Below are positions 41,372 to 48,626 of a stretch of 48,626 bases of DNA, one piece after another (within the stretch, counting starts at the first letter, position 1; each line of letters opens with the position of its first letter). The notes beneath the pieces were generated by a model, which was given only the letters and a program-made list of their open reading frames with translations, was not told the DNA's origin and searched no databases. The position numbers and the translations under genes were made by a program. This DNA comes from Naasia sp. (lineage in GTDB: Bacteria > Actinomycetota > Actinomycetes > Actinomycetales > Microbacteriaceae): contig NZ_JAODMK010000042.1 of the NCBI RefSeq assembly GCF_025465545.1, forward strand, positions 1-48,626. The letters are read 5' to 3'.

Positions 41372-43683
41372 TGAGCGACAAGCCCGTAGCCAACGATCGC
41401 CCGGACGACAGCATCGAGATCGGGTCGCCGAAGACGTGGGCGGCGGGAGTGCCCGGAGTGCTGCACTCGATGGAGCCGGCGCTCAAGCACATGGGGGTCG
41501 GCCGCACCGTGAAGCTGCTCACGGCGTTGAATCAGAAGGACGGATTCGACTGCATGAGCTGCGCGTGGCCGGATCCCTCGCATCGCAAGATCGCCGAGTT
41601 CTGTGAGAACGGCGCGAAGGCGGTCACCTGGGAAGCGACGCCGGTCACCATTTCCTCGAGCTTCTGGGCCGAGCACTCCGTGACCGACCTGCTCACCCAC
41701 GACGAGTACTGGCTCGGCATGCAGGGCCGGCTCGTGGAGCCCGTCTATAAGCCAGCGGACAGCGATCACTACCGGCCCGTCGGCTGGGACCAGGCGTTCC
41801 GGCTGATCGCCGACAAGCTGAACAGCCTGGCGTCCCCCGACGAGGCGGCGTTCTACACGAGCGGTCGCGCCTCCAACGAAGCAGCCTTCCTCTACCAGCT
41901 CTTCGTGCGCGCGTTCGGCACCAACAATCTCCCCGACTGCTCGAACATGTGCCACGAGTCGACCGGCGCCGCCATGGTCGAGACAGTCGGCATCGGCAAG
42001 GCCACGGTGGCCTACGAGGACTTCGAGAAGGCCGATCTCATCCTCATCCTGGGCCAGAACCCGGGCACCAACCACCCGCGGATGCTCACGGCACTCGAGG
42101 AGGCCAAGCGCAAGGGCGCCCAGATCGTCGCGGTGAACCCCGTCCGCGAAGCCGGCCTGATCCGCTACAAGAACCCGCAGACTGTGCGCGGGATCGTGGG
42201 GAAGGGCACGACCCTTGCGGATCAGTACGTGCAGATCCGGCTCGGCGGCGACATGGCGCTGCTGCAGGCCGTCTCCAAGCGGGTGCTCGACGCCGAGGCC
42301 GCCCATCCCGGAACTGTGCTCGACAGCGACTTCCTGCTCAAGCACACGAGCGGGCTGGACGCCCTCGCGAAGCATCTCGCCGACCTGGACGAGGACGCAG
42401 TGCTCGCCGCCACCGGCGTGACGAGCAGAGAGATCGACGAGCTGGCCGAGCGCTACATCGCGGCCGATCGGGTGATCATCACCTGGGCCATGGGGATCAC
42501 CCAGCACAAGAAGGCAGTGTCGACGATCCGCGAGATCATCAACCTGCTGCTCCTCCGCGGCAACATCGGCAAGCCCGGCGCCGGTGCCTGCCCCATGCGT
42601 GGCCACAGCAACGTGCAGGGCGACCGAACGATGGGCATCTGGGAGAAGATGCCCGCACCGTTCCTCGACGGCATCAGGCGCGAGTTCGGCTTCGACCCTC
42701 CCCGCGAGGACGGCGTCGACTCGATCGACGGGATCCGGGCGATGCAGCAGGGCCGCATCAAGTTCTGGATGGGCCTGGGCGGAAACCTCGTCGCCGCGAT
42801 CTCCGACACCGGCGCGGCCGAGGCCGCCATGCGCGGAACCGAGATGACAGTCCAGGTCTCCACCAAGCTCAATCGATCCCACGCCGTCATCGGCGCCGAG
42901 GCGCTCATCCTGCCGACGATGGGCCGCACGGAGATCGATCGCCAGGCCTCCGGCGTGCAGTTCGTCACCGTCGAAGACACGGTGTCGGCTGTGCACTCGT
43001 CGTTCGGCAAGGTCGACCCGGTCGGGCCCGAGCTGCTCTCCGAGATCTCGATAATCACCCGGCTGGCGCGGGCGGTGCTCGGCACCAAGGTGCCTGTCGA
43101 CTGGAAGGCGTTCGAGGACGACTACGACGTCATCCGGGACTCCATCAGCCGCATCGTCCCCGGCTTCGAGGACTTCAACCGGCGGATCCGCGCCAAGGAC
43201 GGCTTCATCCTGCCGAACGGCCCCCGCGACTCGCGCACCTTCGCAACGCCGACCGGCAAGGCGATGCTGACGGTCAACGAGCTCGAGCACGTCGAGCGCC
43301 CGAAGGGCCGGCTGCTGCTGCAGACCTTCCGCTCGCACGACCAGTTCAACACCACCATCTACGGCCTGAACGACCGGTACCGGGGGGTGAAGGGCGGCCG
43401 CAACGTGGTGTTCATCAGCCCGGAGGACCTGCGCGAACTCGGCCTCCACGACGGCCAGTCCGTCGACGTGTTCAGCGAGTGGAAGGACGAGCCGGACCGG
43501 GTGCTGCGGGGGTTCCGGGTGGTCTCCTACCCCATTGCGAAGGGGTGCGCGGCGGCGTACTTCCCCGAGGCCAATGTCCTCGTCCCGCTCGACAGCGCCT
43601 CGGAGGTGAGCAACACGCCGGTCTCCAAGGCCGTCGTGGTCCGCGTCGAGCCGGCGCGAACGCCCGCCCTGCTCGGCGGCTGA
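41371..43683 (+). CDS. FdhF/YdeP-family molybdopterin oxidoreductase
   Basis: This 770-residue protein is of the formate dehydrogenase alpha-like family. An N-terminal CMSCAW pair (Cys61, Cys64) lies where iron-sulfur ligands sit. The molybdopterin domain has SGRASNEAAFLYQLF, NNLPDCSNMCHESTG (Cys194 is a candidate Mo ligand in place of selenocysteine), ADLILILGQNPGTNHPRML and RGNIGKPGAGACPMRGHSNVQGDRTMG. A C-terminal dinucleotide-binding domain starts near 640. No formate dehydrogenase beta or gamma genes are next to it. YdeP relatives have been tied to acid resistance, and a formate role is not proven. Confidence 0.9.
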   Translation: MSDKPVANDRPDDSIEIGSPKTWAAGVPGVLHSMEPALKHMGVGRTVKLLTALNQKDGFDCMSCAWPDPSHRKIAEFCENGAKAVTWEATPVTISSSFWAEHSVTDLLTHDEYWLGMQGRLVEPVYKPADSDHYRPVGWDQAFRLIADKLNSLASPDEAAFYTSGRASNEAAFLYQLFVRAFGTNNLPDCSNMCHESTGAAMVETVGIGKATVAYEDFEKADLILILGQNPGTNHPRMLTALEEAKRKGAQIVAVNPVREAGLIRYKNPQTVRGIVGKGTTLADQYVQIRLGGDMALLQAVSKRVLDAEAAHPGTVLDSDFLLKHTSGLDALAKHLADLDEDAVLAATGVTSREIDELAERYIAADRVIITWAMGITQHKKAVSTIREIINLLLLRGNIGKPGAGACPMRGHSNVQGDRTMGIWEKMPAPFLDGIRREFGFDPPREDGVDSIDGIRAMQQGRIKFWMGLGGNLVAAISDTGAAEAAMRGTEMTVQVSTKLNRSHAVIGAEALILPTMGRTEIDRQASGVQFVTVEDTVSAVHSSFGKVDPVGPELLSEISIITRLARAVLGTKVPVDWKAFEDDYDVIRDSISRIVPGFEDFNRRIRAKDGFILPNGPRDSRTFATPTGKAMLTVNELEHVERPKGRLLLQTFRSHDQFNTTIYGLNDRYRGVKGGRNVVFISPEDLRELGLHDGQSVDVFSEWKDEPDRVLRGFRVVSYPIAKGCAAAYFPEANVLVPLDSASEVSNTPVSKAVVVRVEPARTPALLGG

Positions 43684-43710
43684 CTGCTCGGCACCGTCCG
43701 GAGCGCGCGA

Positions 43711-44937
43711 TCAGCGGCGCCAGAGCAGCACGTCGACGACATCGCCCGCTTCCACCCGCGTGACGTCCTCGTCGACGACGGCGAGACCATCGGCGCCCGC
43801 GAGACCCGCGACCAGATGGGAAGCGGAGCCGCCGCGAGAAGCCGGCCGGACGGACAGTCCCGGGTACGCGGTGTCGTGGCCGCGCCCGACCGTGATCGGG
43901 AGGTACTGACGCCGACCCGGCGGCGAGTTCCAGCCCTCGATGACCGCAGCGCGTGCGATCGGGCGCTCGAGCTCGGCACAGCCCTGCATCCGCAGAAGTG
44001 CGGGCCGCACGAATGCCTCGAAGGAGACGGCGGCGCTCACCGGATTGCCGGGCAGGGCGAAGATCGGGACCCCGTTGCTCCACCGCCCGAAGCCCTGCGG
44101 CTTGCCGGGCTGCATCCGCACGGATTCGAAGCGGCCGCCACGCGGGGCGAGCACGGCCTTGACCACGTCGAAGGCGCCAACGCTGACGCCGCCGGACAGG
44201 ACGAAGGCGTCCACCGTGCCCGCGTGCTCGTCGAGCGCGGCCTCCAGGAGGCGCGGGTCGTCGGCGACGATGCCGATCCGGTGGGGCAGCGCCCCGCACT
44301 CCCCGACCGCAGCCGCCAGCAGGTAGGAATTCGAGTCCGGGATCCGGCCCCTCGTCAACTCCTCACCCGGCGGGACGAGCTCACTTCCGGTGGAGACCAC
44401 TCCGACGCGCGGACGACCGCCGACCCGGAGCCTGGCCGCGCCCGAGCTGGCCGCTGCAGCCAGGTGCCGGGGGCCGAGCACCGTTCCGGCTGCCAGCACG
44501 GCCGCTCCGGCGTGCACATCGTCGCCCGCGCGGCGGATGTGCGCGCCCGGCTCGGCCGGCGTGCTGATCCGAATTCGGTCCTGCTCGACGAGCACACGCT
44601 CGATCGGCACGACGGCGTCGGCCCCGGGCGGGATCGGAGCCCCGGTCATGATCCTTGCTGCCGTGCCGCGCTCCAGCTGCGGCCGCAGCCCCGTTCCGGC
44701 GGGAAGGTCGGCGACAACGCGGAGCCCGACCGGCGCCTCCTCGGAAGCGCCGCGAAGATCGCCCGACAGCACCGCATAGCCGTCCATTGCCGAGTTGTCG
44801 AAGGGCGGGATCGCTGTCGCCGACGCAACCCCCTCCGCGAGCGCCCGACCCAGTGCGTGGTCGAGGTCGACGGTCTCCGCCGGCAGGGGCTCCACGTTCG
44901 ACAGGACCAGTCGACGGTACTCCGCGACGCTCAGCAT
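43711..44937 (-). CDS. moeA: Molybdopterin molybdenumtransferase
   Basis: This 408-residue protein has the MoeA order of domains: VSATAIPPFDNSAMDGYAV near residue 40, GTAARIMTGAPIPPGADAVV, VGVVSTGSELVPPGEEL, DAFVLSGGVSVGAFD and IFALPGNPVSAAVSFEAFV. It inserts molybdate into adenylated molybdopterin. The ATG at 44937 was chosen over one 15 bases upstream because AGGGAGG lies five bases before it. It converges on the oxidoreductase gene. No molybdenum cofactor riboswitch was recognised in the 167-base upstream gap. Confidence 0.92.
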   Translation of the reverse strand: MLSVAEYRRLVLSNVEPLPAETVDLDHALGRALAEGVASATAIPPFDNSAMDGYAVLSGDLRGASEEAPVGLRVVADLPAGTGLRPQLERGTAARIMTGAPIPPGADAVVPIERVLVEQDRIRISTPAEPGAHIRRAGDDVHAGAAVLAAGTVLGPRHLAAAASSGAARLRVGGRPRVGVVSTGSELVPPGEELTRGRIPDSNSYLLAAAVGECGALPHRIGIVADDPRLLEAALDEHAGTVDAFVLSGGVSVGAFDVVKAVLAPRGGRFESVRMQPGKPQGFGRWSNGVPIFALPGNPVSAAVSFEAFVRPALLRMQGCAELERPIARAAVIEGWNSPPGRRQYLPITVGRGHDTAYPGLSVRPASRGGSASHLVAGLAGADGLAVVDEDVTRVEAGDVVDVLLWRR

Positions 44938-45104
44938 GACGGCCTCCCTCATCCGGACCTCGCGGAGGTGGGTCCGACCAGGTAGACCGACCGGGGACCA
45001 CTCGCGATGGGGACTCCTTCAGCTGACCGTTCGGTGGAGCAACCAGGACGGACCTGTGGCCCCAGCGCGCACTCATCGTAGGGGCGGCCGCCCCGCGTCG
45101 GAGG

Positions 45105-45674
45105 TCAGGACCGGGGAAGGACCGTGAGGACCATCCGGATGTAGTCCCGGAACTCAGCCATGTATCCGGTGAGGAACTGGCGCGTGCTGTCCACCGTGAT
45201 CTCGCCATCGGCGGTGATCGTGTCGGCGCCGAGCTGGATGTAGGCCTCCGGCGAGGTCATCTGCCGTGCGTTGCAGAAGCTGAGCACCGCCCGCAGGCTC
45301 TGCTGGGCGAGGGCGGTGCCGATCGAGCCGATCGAAGCGCCGATGACCGCGGCGGGGATGTGGTCGAAGGAGTTCTGGCCCCACGGGCGGGACGCCCAGT
45401 CGATGGCGTTCTTGAGAGCGCCCGGGATGGACCGGTTGTACTCGGGAGTCACGAAGAGCACGGCGTCCGACGCTGCGATCGCCTGCTTGAGCGCCACCGC
45501 CTCGGGCGGATAGTCGGCGTCGTGGTCCGGGCTGTAGAGCGGGAGGCTCCCGATGGGGATCTCGGTGAACTCGAGATCGTCGGGCGCCACTCGGATCAGC
45601 GCCTTCGAGAGAGTCCGGTTGATCGACGTGGAGGAGAGGCTCCCCACGAAGTACCCCACCTGGTATGCGGTCAT
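45105..45674 (-). CDS. NADPH-dependent FMN reductase
   Basis: This 189-residue flavodoxin-like protein has VGYFVGSLSSTSINRTLSKAL (6-26, FMN phosphate loop), IPIGSLPLYSPDHDADYPPEAVALKQAI, FVTPEYNRSIPGALKNAIDWASRPWG and VIGASIGSIGTALAQQSLRAVL. These are the standard motifs of the SsuE/azoreductase-like family. It should reduce FMN or quinones with NAD(P)H. The ATG has GAGCAACG upstream. It is a single gene with no evident partner enzyme. Confidence 0.92.
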   Translation of the reverse strand: MTAYQVGYFVGSLSSTSINRTLSKALIRVAPDDLEFTEIPIGSLPLYSPDHDADYPPEAVALKQAIAASDAVLFVTPEYNRSIPGALKNAIDWASRPWGQNSFDHIPAAVIGASIGSIGTALAQQSLRAVLSFCNARQMTSPEAYIQLGADTITADGEITVDSTRQFLTGYMAEFRDYIRMVLTVLPRS

Positions 45675-45767
45675 CGTTGCTCCTTCGGCCGCAGCCTGCG
45701 GCGATCTCCCCACAGGCACGGTACTTCGGCGGCCGGCCCGAAACAGGGGCTTGATTTGCGGGGGGCT

Positions 45768-46211
45768 TCAGGCCTGGCCGCTCCCGAACGCGACGGAAGA
45801 CCGTGATGCCCGCGAGAGCGAGCCGTGCCGAGCCGCGTGCCAAAGGGCGACGACCAGCGCGACGGTGACCGGCGTCCAGATCATCCGCTCCACGAACGAC
45901 GGCGATGCGAGGTTCACGATCGACCCGACCACCATCACTCCGGCCGCGCCGGTCAGCACGCGCCGACGGACGGCCGGCCCGGCCCACCGCGTGCCTGCAA
46001 CCGCGGCGAGCAGGAGATATGCGACAGCCGCGATCGCGCTGCTGACTCGAAGCGTGTCCGGAAGCACTCCGGGCCTCGCTCCGCCGAACGCGGCCTCCCC
46101 GAGGGGTGCGCCGGCGGCGAGCGCAGCCTGGAAGGCCGCCACGACGAGAAGGAGTGCAGCGGCAACCCTTCCTGCCGCGCTGGGAGAGGGCGAATTCGTC
46201 GTTCGGCTCAT
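45768..46211 (-). CDS. Small four-helix membrane protein of unknown function
   Basis: This 147-residue protein has about four hydrophobic segments (AAALLLVVAAFQAALAAG, ISSAIAAVAYLLLAAVAG-like, VLTGAAGVMVVGSIVNL, WTPVTVALVVALWHAA). The WTPVT motif and length resemble small DoxX-like or DUF-type integral proteins, but I cannot name a family. The ATG has GAGG seven bases upstream. A PadR-like operator lies 51-69 bases before the ATG, and the PadR gene is next, so this is probably the repressed target. Confidence 0.65.
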   Translation of the reverse strand: MSRTTNSPSPSAAGRVAAALLLVVAAFQAALAAGAPLGEAAFGGARPGVLPDTLRVSSAIAAVAYLLLAAVAGTRWAGPAVRRRVLTGAAGVMVVGSIVNLASPSFVERMIWTPVTVALVVALWHAARHGSLSRASRSSVAFGSGQA

Positions 46212-46261
46212 CGGGGTACCTCACCTGGCAGCGCGCATACGCGGTCGCGTCGCTCCTCGCT

Positions 46262-46280
46262 GTATATCTGTCAGATACAC
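46262..46280. promoter_or_regulatory. PadR-type operator before the small membrane protein gene
   Basis: GTnTATCTGTCAGATAnAC is a near-perfect 19-base palindrome. On the minus strand it shares GTGTATCT, two bases, CAGATA with 46936-46951. Confidence 0.7.
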
Positions 46281-46344
46281 TAGCGCGAGATGGCGAGACA
46301 TATCTAGTAGCAATAGTGCCGATCGTCGACCGCATGCGGGCGCG

Positions 46345-46923
46345 CTACGGCAGCGGCAGGCCTGAAGCCGAGCGAGCCGCCGAGAACTCGAGTCTGGAGA
46401 GCTCCGCGAGCGTCTCGTCGGCCCAGGCGATGGTGGCTCGGGCGGAGTGCTCACCCGCGGCAATGGTGAGGCCGATGTAGGGAGCGGCCTCCGCGAGCGC
46501 GGAATCGCCGGCGAGCTGGCGGCGAGCGTCGGCCATCTGGGTCAGGGCGCCTTCCGCTTGCTCCCGGGCCTCGAGCACGAGTTCACGGCAAGCCCCGGGT
46601 CCCAGCTGCGCGCCGAAGAACAGACGAAGCAGGAGTCCGTTCCGCGGCTTCGACGCTTGCGGCGGTTCAGCGAGGAGCTCACGGAGGCGAGCGGTTCCGG
46701 CCGCGGTGATGCCGAACTTCCCGGCACCCCCACTCGCAACCTCTCGCCGCTCGATGAGACCGTTCCTCTCCAGCTCGGCCAGAGCCGGGTAGATCTGCCC
46801 GAAGCTCTCGCTCCAGAAGTGGCCGAGCGTGTCGCGAATCGCCTCTCGCAACGCATACCCGGTCATCGGCGCGATGCTGAGCGCTCCGAGGATCGCCGTC
46901 TGCGACTGATCCGAGCGTGGCAC
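46345..46923 (-). CDS. PadR-family transcriptional regulator
   Basis: This 192-residue protein has the PadR winged helix: TAILGALSIAPMTGYALREAIRDTLGHFWSESFGQIYPALAELERNGLIERREV (about 9-62) with the GHFWxxxxxQIYPxL core. A long C-terminal helical dimerisation part follows (about 95-180). PadR proteins repress a neighbouring gene and their own and sense small lipophilic ligands. The GTG start has AAGGGG six bases upstream. Operator-like sites lie before both this gene and the small membrane protein gene, supporting that pairing. Confidence 0.93.
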   Translation of the reverse strand: MPRSDQSQTAILGALSIAPMTGYALREAIRDTLGHFWSESFGQIYPALAELERNGLIERREVASGGAGKFGITAAGTARLRELLAEPPQASKPRNGLLLRLFFGAQLGPGACRELVLEAREQAEGALTQMADARRQLAGDSALAEAAPYIGLTIAAGEHSARATIAWADETLAELSRLEFSAARSASGLPLP

Positions 46924-46935
46924 GCCGCCCCTTCC

Positions 46936-46951
46936 TATCTGCGAGATACAC
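46936..46951. promoter_or_regulatory. PadR-type operator before the padR gene
   Basis: TATCTGCGAGATACAC lies 13 bases before the start codon. Read on the minus strand it is identical to the 46265-46280 site at 14 of 16 positions, including both arms. It suggests autorepression. Confidence 0.7.
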
Positions 46952-47074
46952 AACCTAGGGACTGGCGGCTCCGCTGTCCAACCCAAAGGCAGGGCGGCGT
47001 CCGATCGCACGAAGAGTGCCGACGCCATCCTCATGGATGACGCCGGCAGTTCGGGTCCTGGGGTCATCCCCCGG

Positions 47075-47878
47075 CTAGACGGTGACGGCCGCGCTCTCGT
47101 CGAGCGGGAGGGGAGCGTCACCGCGTGCCGTCGGGCGAGGACTCCGGCGCGGGGAGCGCACACCGATCACCAGCAGGTAGAGCACCATCCAGATCTCGGC
47201 GACGCCGGGGGCGATGCCGAGGAAGCCGTGGAGCTGGCCGGCGAGTTCGGGCAGCAGGAAGGCCACGACGACGTCCACCAGGTAGCTGACCGTCGCGATG
47301 ACAAGGACGATGCCGAGCGGCTTCGGGAAGAGCCGCGACCGGTAGGCGAGGTAGCCGAGGGGTGCGAGCCACAGGCCGAAGAACACCTGGGCGGCCAGTA
47401 CGCCGTAGTGCTCGACGTCGAGCAGGAGCAGAACCAGCGCATTCGAGCCGCCGACACCGAACGCCTCCGTGTAGGAGGGATCCGTTGCCACCTGCAGGGC
47501 GGCGAAGGTGAAGACGGCACTCACCGAGATGATCCCGGCCGCGATCACCACTGCCGTCACCATCAAGCGGGCGGCGTGCTTTCCCACGTGCTTGAGCAGC
47601 AGGTAGAGAGTCATCGCTGTGAGAACGAAGAACACGGCGTCGGTCAGATGGGCGACGACGGCAAGGCGGACGAGGCCGACATCAGCGAGGAGGTTCCCGG
47701 CGGACGCCGCTCCGTCCCCGGCGACGTACATGGAAGGGTCGAAGACACCCTCGGCGAAGCCCCCGGCGATCCCGACCACCAGGTAGAAGACCCCAGCGAT
47801 CCTTGCCAGCCGCTTGAGCAAGGGCGGGGCGAGCCCCGAGGGCTGCTCGGAGAACATTCCGTCGGTCGACTTCATCAT
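47075..47878 (-). CDS. DUF4386 domain membrane protein
   Basis: This 267-residue protein has about six to seven membrane helices in the DUF4386 layout: LARIAGVFYLVVGIAGGFAEGVF, LVRLAVVAHLTDAVFFVLTAMTLYLLLKHV, LLLLDVEHYGVLAAQVFFGLWLAPLGYLAYRSRLFPKPLGIVLVIATVSYLVDVV. The ATG at 47878, first of two in tandem, has AAGGA seven bases upstream. Function is unknown. The divergent TetR gene and the operator array between them imply it is the repressed target, as often seen for this family. Confidence 0.87.
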   Translation of the reverse strand: MMKSTDGMFSEQPSGLAPPLLKRLARIAGVFYLVVGIAGGFAEGVFDPSMYVAGDGAASAGNLLADVGLVRLAVVAHLTDAVFFVLTAMTLYLLLKHVGKHAARLMVTAVVIAAGIISVSAVFTFAALQVATDPSYTEAFGVGGSNALVLLLLDVEHYGVLAAQVFFGLWLAPLGYLAYRSRLFPKPLGIVLVIATVSYLVDVVVAFLLPELAGQLHGFLGIAPGVAEIWMVLYLLVIGVRSPRRSPRPTARGDAPLPLDESAAVTV

Positions 47879-47920
47879 GATCGGTTCCTTCGCAGTTGGG
47901 GTGACGACATCTATGATTGT

Positions 47921-47973
47921 GTACGTTGTACGGTATAGTCCGTACGGTGTACGTGCCGGACTGTACGCCGTAC
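47921..47973. promoter_or_regulatory. Three operator-like units (GTACnnnGTAC) at a 21-base period
   Basis: GTAC pairs start at 47921/47928, 47942/47949 and 47963/47970. Each pair is seven bases apart and the pairs repeat every 21 bases, two helical turns. The last unit is embedded in CTGTACG-C-CGTACAG (47961-47975), a perfect palindrome. TATAGT (47934-47939), a likely -10 for the TetR gene, lies between units one and two. Confidence 0.75.
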
Positions 47974-48033
47974 AGAAGCCCGGAGTCAACCCACTGAGGC
48001 GAATCAAGCCCCGATCACGAAGGAGCACGCCGG

Positions 48034-48626
48034 ATGGTTCCCCCCGCGGCGGAGGCGGCGATGCCGCGATCACCTCTGACGAGGCAGCGCGTGCTGCTGG
48101 CTGCCATCGCGCAGGCCGACGCAGTCGGGCTCGAAGCGCTGAGCATGCGACAGCTGGCCGGCATCCTCGGCGTCGCGCCCATGGCGCTCTACCATCACGT
48201 CGCGAGCAAGGACGACCTCATCGATTCGATGATCGACGTGGTCTTCGGTGAGATCGGTCTGCCCTCGGGCGGCGCCGACTGGAAGACCGCGATGCGCGAG
48301 CGCGGCATCTCGCTCCGGGATGTCCTCGCGCGCCACCGCTGGGCGATCGGCCTGATGGAGTCGAGACGCCGGCCGGGGCCGGCGAACCTCCGACACCATG
48401 ACGCCGTGATCGGCAGGCTCCGCGCGGCGGGCTTCGATGTGTCGATGGTCGCCCACGCCTACTCGCTGCTGGACGGCTACATCTACGGATTCGCCATGAC
48501 CAACCTGAGCATGCCGTTCGACAGCACCGCCGAGATGGCCGCCATGGCGGAGGACATGTTCGAGCCGTTCCCCGCCAACGAGTACCCGAACCTGGCCGAG
48601 TTCGTGGCCGAGCACGTGATGCAGCC
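48034..48626 (+). CDS. TetR/AcrR-family transcriptional regulator, 3' end beyond the window
   Basis: The first 197 codons are present. The N-terminal helix-turn-helix is clear: LTRQRVLLAAIAQADAVGLEALSMRQLAGILGVAPMALYHHVASKDDLIDSMIDVVFGEI. The C-terminal part (LRHHDAVIGRLRAAGFDVSMVAHAYSLLDGYIYGFAMT) resembles the TetR_C ligand-binding domain. The ATG at 48034 has AAGGAG eight bases upstream; an ATG at 48061 with GGAGG five bases upstream is a real alternative. It should bind the palindromes at 47921-47975 and repress itself and the DUF4386 gene. Confidence 0.92.
   Translation, partial: MVPPAAEAAMPRSPLTRQRVLLAAIAQADAVGLEALSMRQLAGILGVAPMALYHHVASKDDLIDSMIDVVFGEIGLPSGGADWKTAMRERGISLRDVLARHRWAIGLMESRRRPGPANLRHHDAVIGRLRAAGFDVSMVAHAYSLLDGYIYGFAMTNLSMPFDSTAEMAAMAEDMFEPFPANEYPNLAEFVAEHVMQ

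Noticed and set aside
41299-43449. 716-codon minus-strand frame antisense to the molybdopterin oxidoreductase
   Set aside because: No motifs, and the sense gene is well conserved with cofactor-binding segments.
44938-45104. Possible molybdenum cofactor riboswitch before moeA
   Set aside because: No recognisable conserved core or paired elements could be seen by eye; a covariance model search would settle it.
1-48626. CRISPR arrays, insertion sequences, integrases, tRNA or rRNA genes
   Set aside because: No spaced direct-repeat array, transposase motif or cloverleaf was found on reading both strands.

Overview
The window reads as chromosomal DNA of a high-GC Gram-positive actinobacterium, probably from the Microbacteriaceae or a neighbouring family. 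The signs are very high G+C with strong third-position bias, many GTG and TTG starts, leaderless genes with a TAnnnT box six bases before the start, lipoprotein-anchored ABC binding proteins, a pcaL fusion, and an ECF sigma/zinc anti-sigma pair of the SigL/RslA type. The family-level placement is inference. No tRNA, rRNA, insertion sequence, integrase or CRISPR array was seen, and no gene-free stretch exceeds about 230 bases.

Region 1 (1-17059) is a carbohydrate island around a divergent promoter at about 11172-11392. Rightwards run a DeoR regulator and a complete L-rhamnose route: isomerase rhaI, fused aldolase/dehydrogenase rhaEW and kinase rhaB. Leftwards run a cupin sugar-isomerase-like protein, a DUF4432 mutarotase-like protein and a RhaSTPQ-like ABC importer (ATPase, two permeases, lipoprotein). 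After a terminator come a LacI regulator, a class II aldolase, a HAD protein, an FGGY kinase and a truncated SDR. The leftward set again contains isomerase, kinase, aldolase and dehydrogenase, so it may be a second pathway for a sugar other than rhamnose.

Region 2 (17089-24715) is mostly envelope and signalling genes: two paralogous single-pass membrane proteins of unknown function, an LssY_C membrane protein, an ECF sigma/anti-sigma pair with a likely self-regulated promoter, a DUF2277 protein, a saccharopine-dehydrogenase-like reductase, a DUF4126 membrane protein and two small unknown proteins. Region 3 (24945-28360) holds a polar amino acid ABC importer and an APH-fold kinase.

Region 4 (28554-39385) is aromatic catabolism. 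An IclR regulator converges on a tightly coupled operon pobA-pcaH-pcaG-pcaB-pcaL-pcaI-pcaJ-pcaF, which takes 4-hydroxybenzoate through protocatechuate to succinyl-CoA and acetyl-CoA. A second thiolase is divergent from pobA across a perfect palindrome, and a CitE-like lyase follows.

Region 5 (39510-44937) is a molybdenum-enzyme island: a DUF6457 protein, mobA, fdhD, an FdhF/YdeP-type molybdopterin oxidoreductase and moeA. Region 6 (45105-48626) holds an FMN reductase, a small membrane protein and its likely PadR repressor with matching operators, and a DUF4386 membrane protein divergent from a TetR regulator across three regularly spaced operator-like units.
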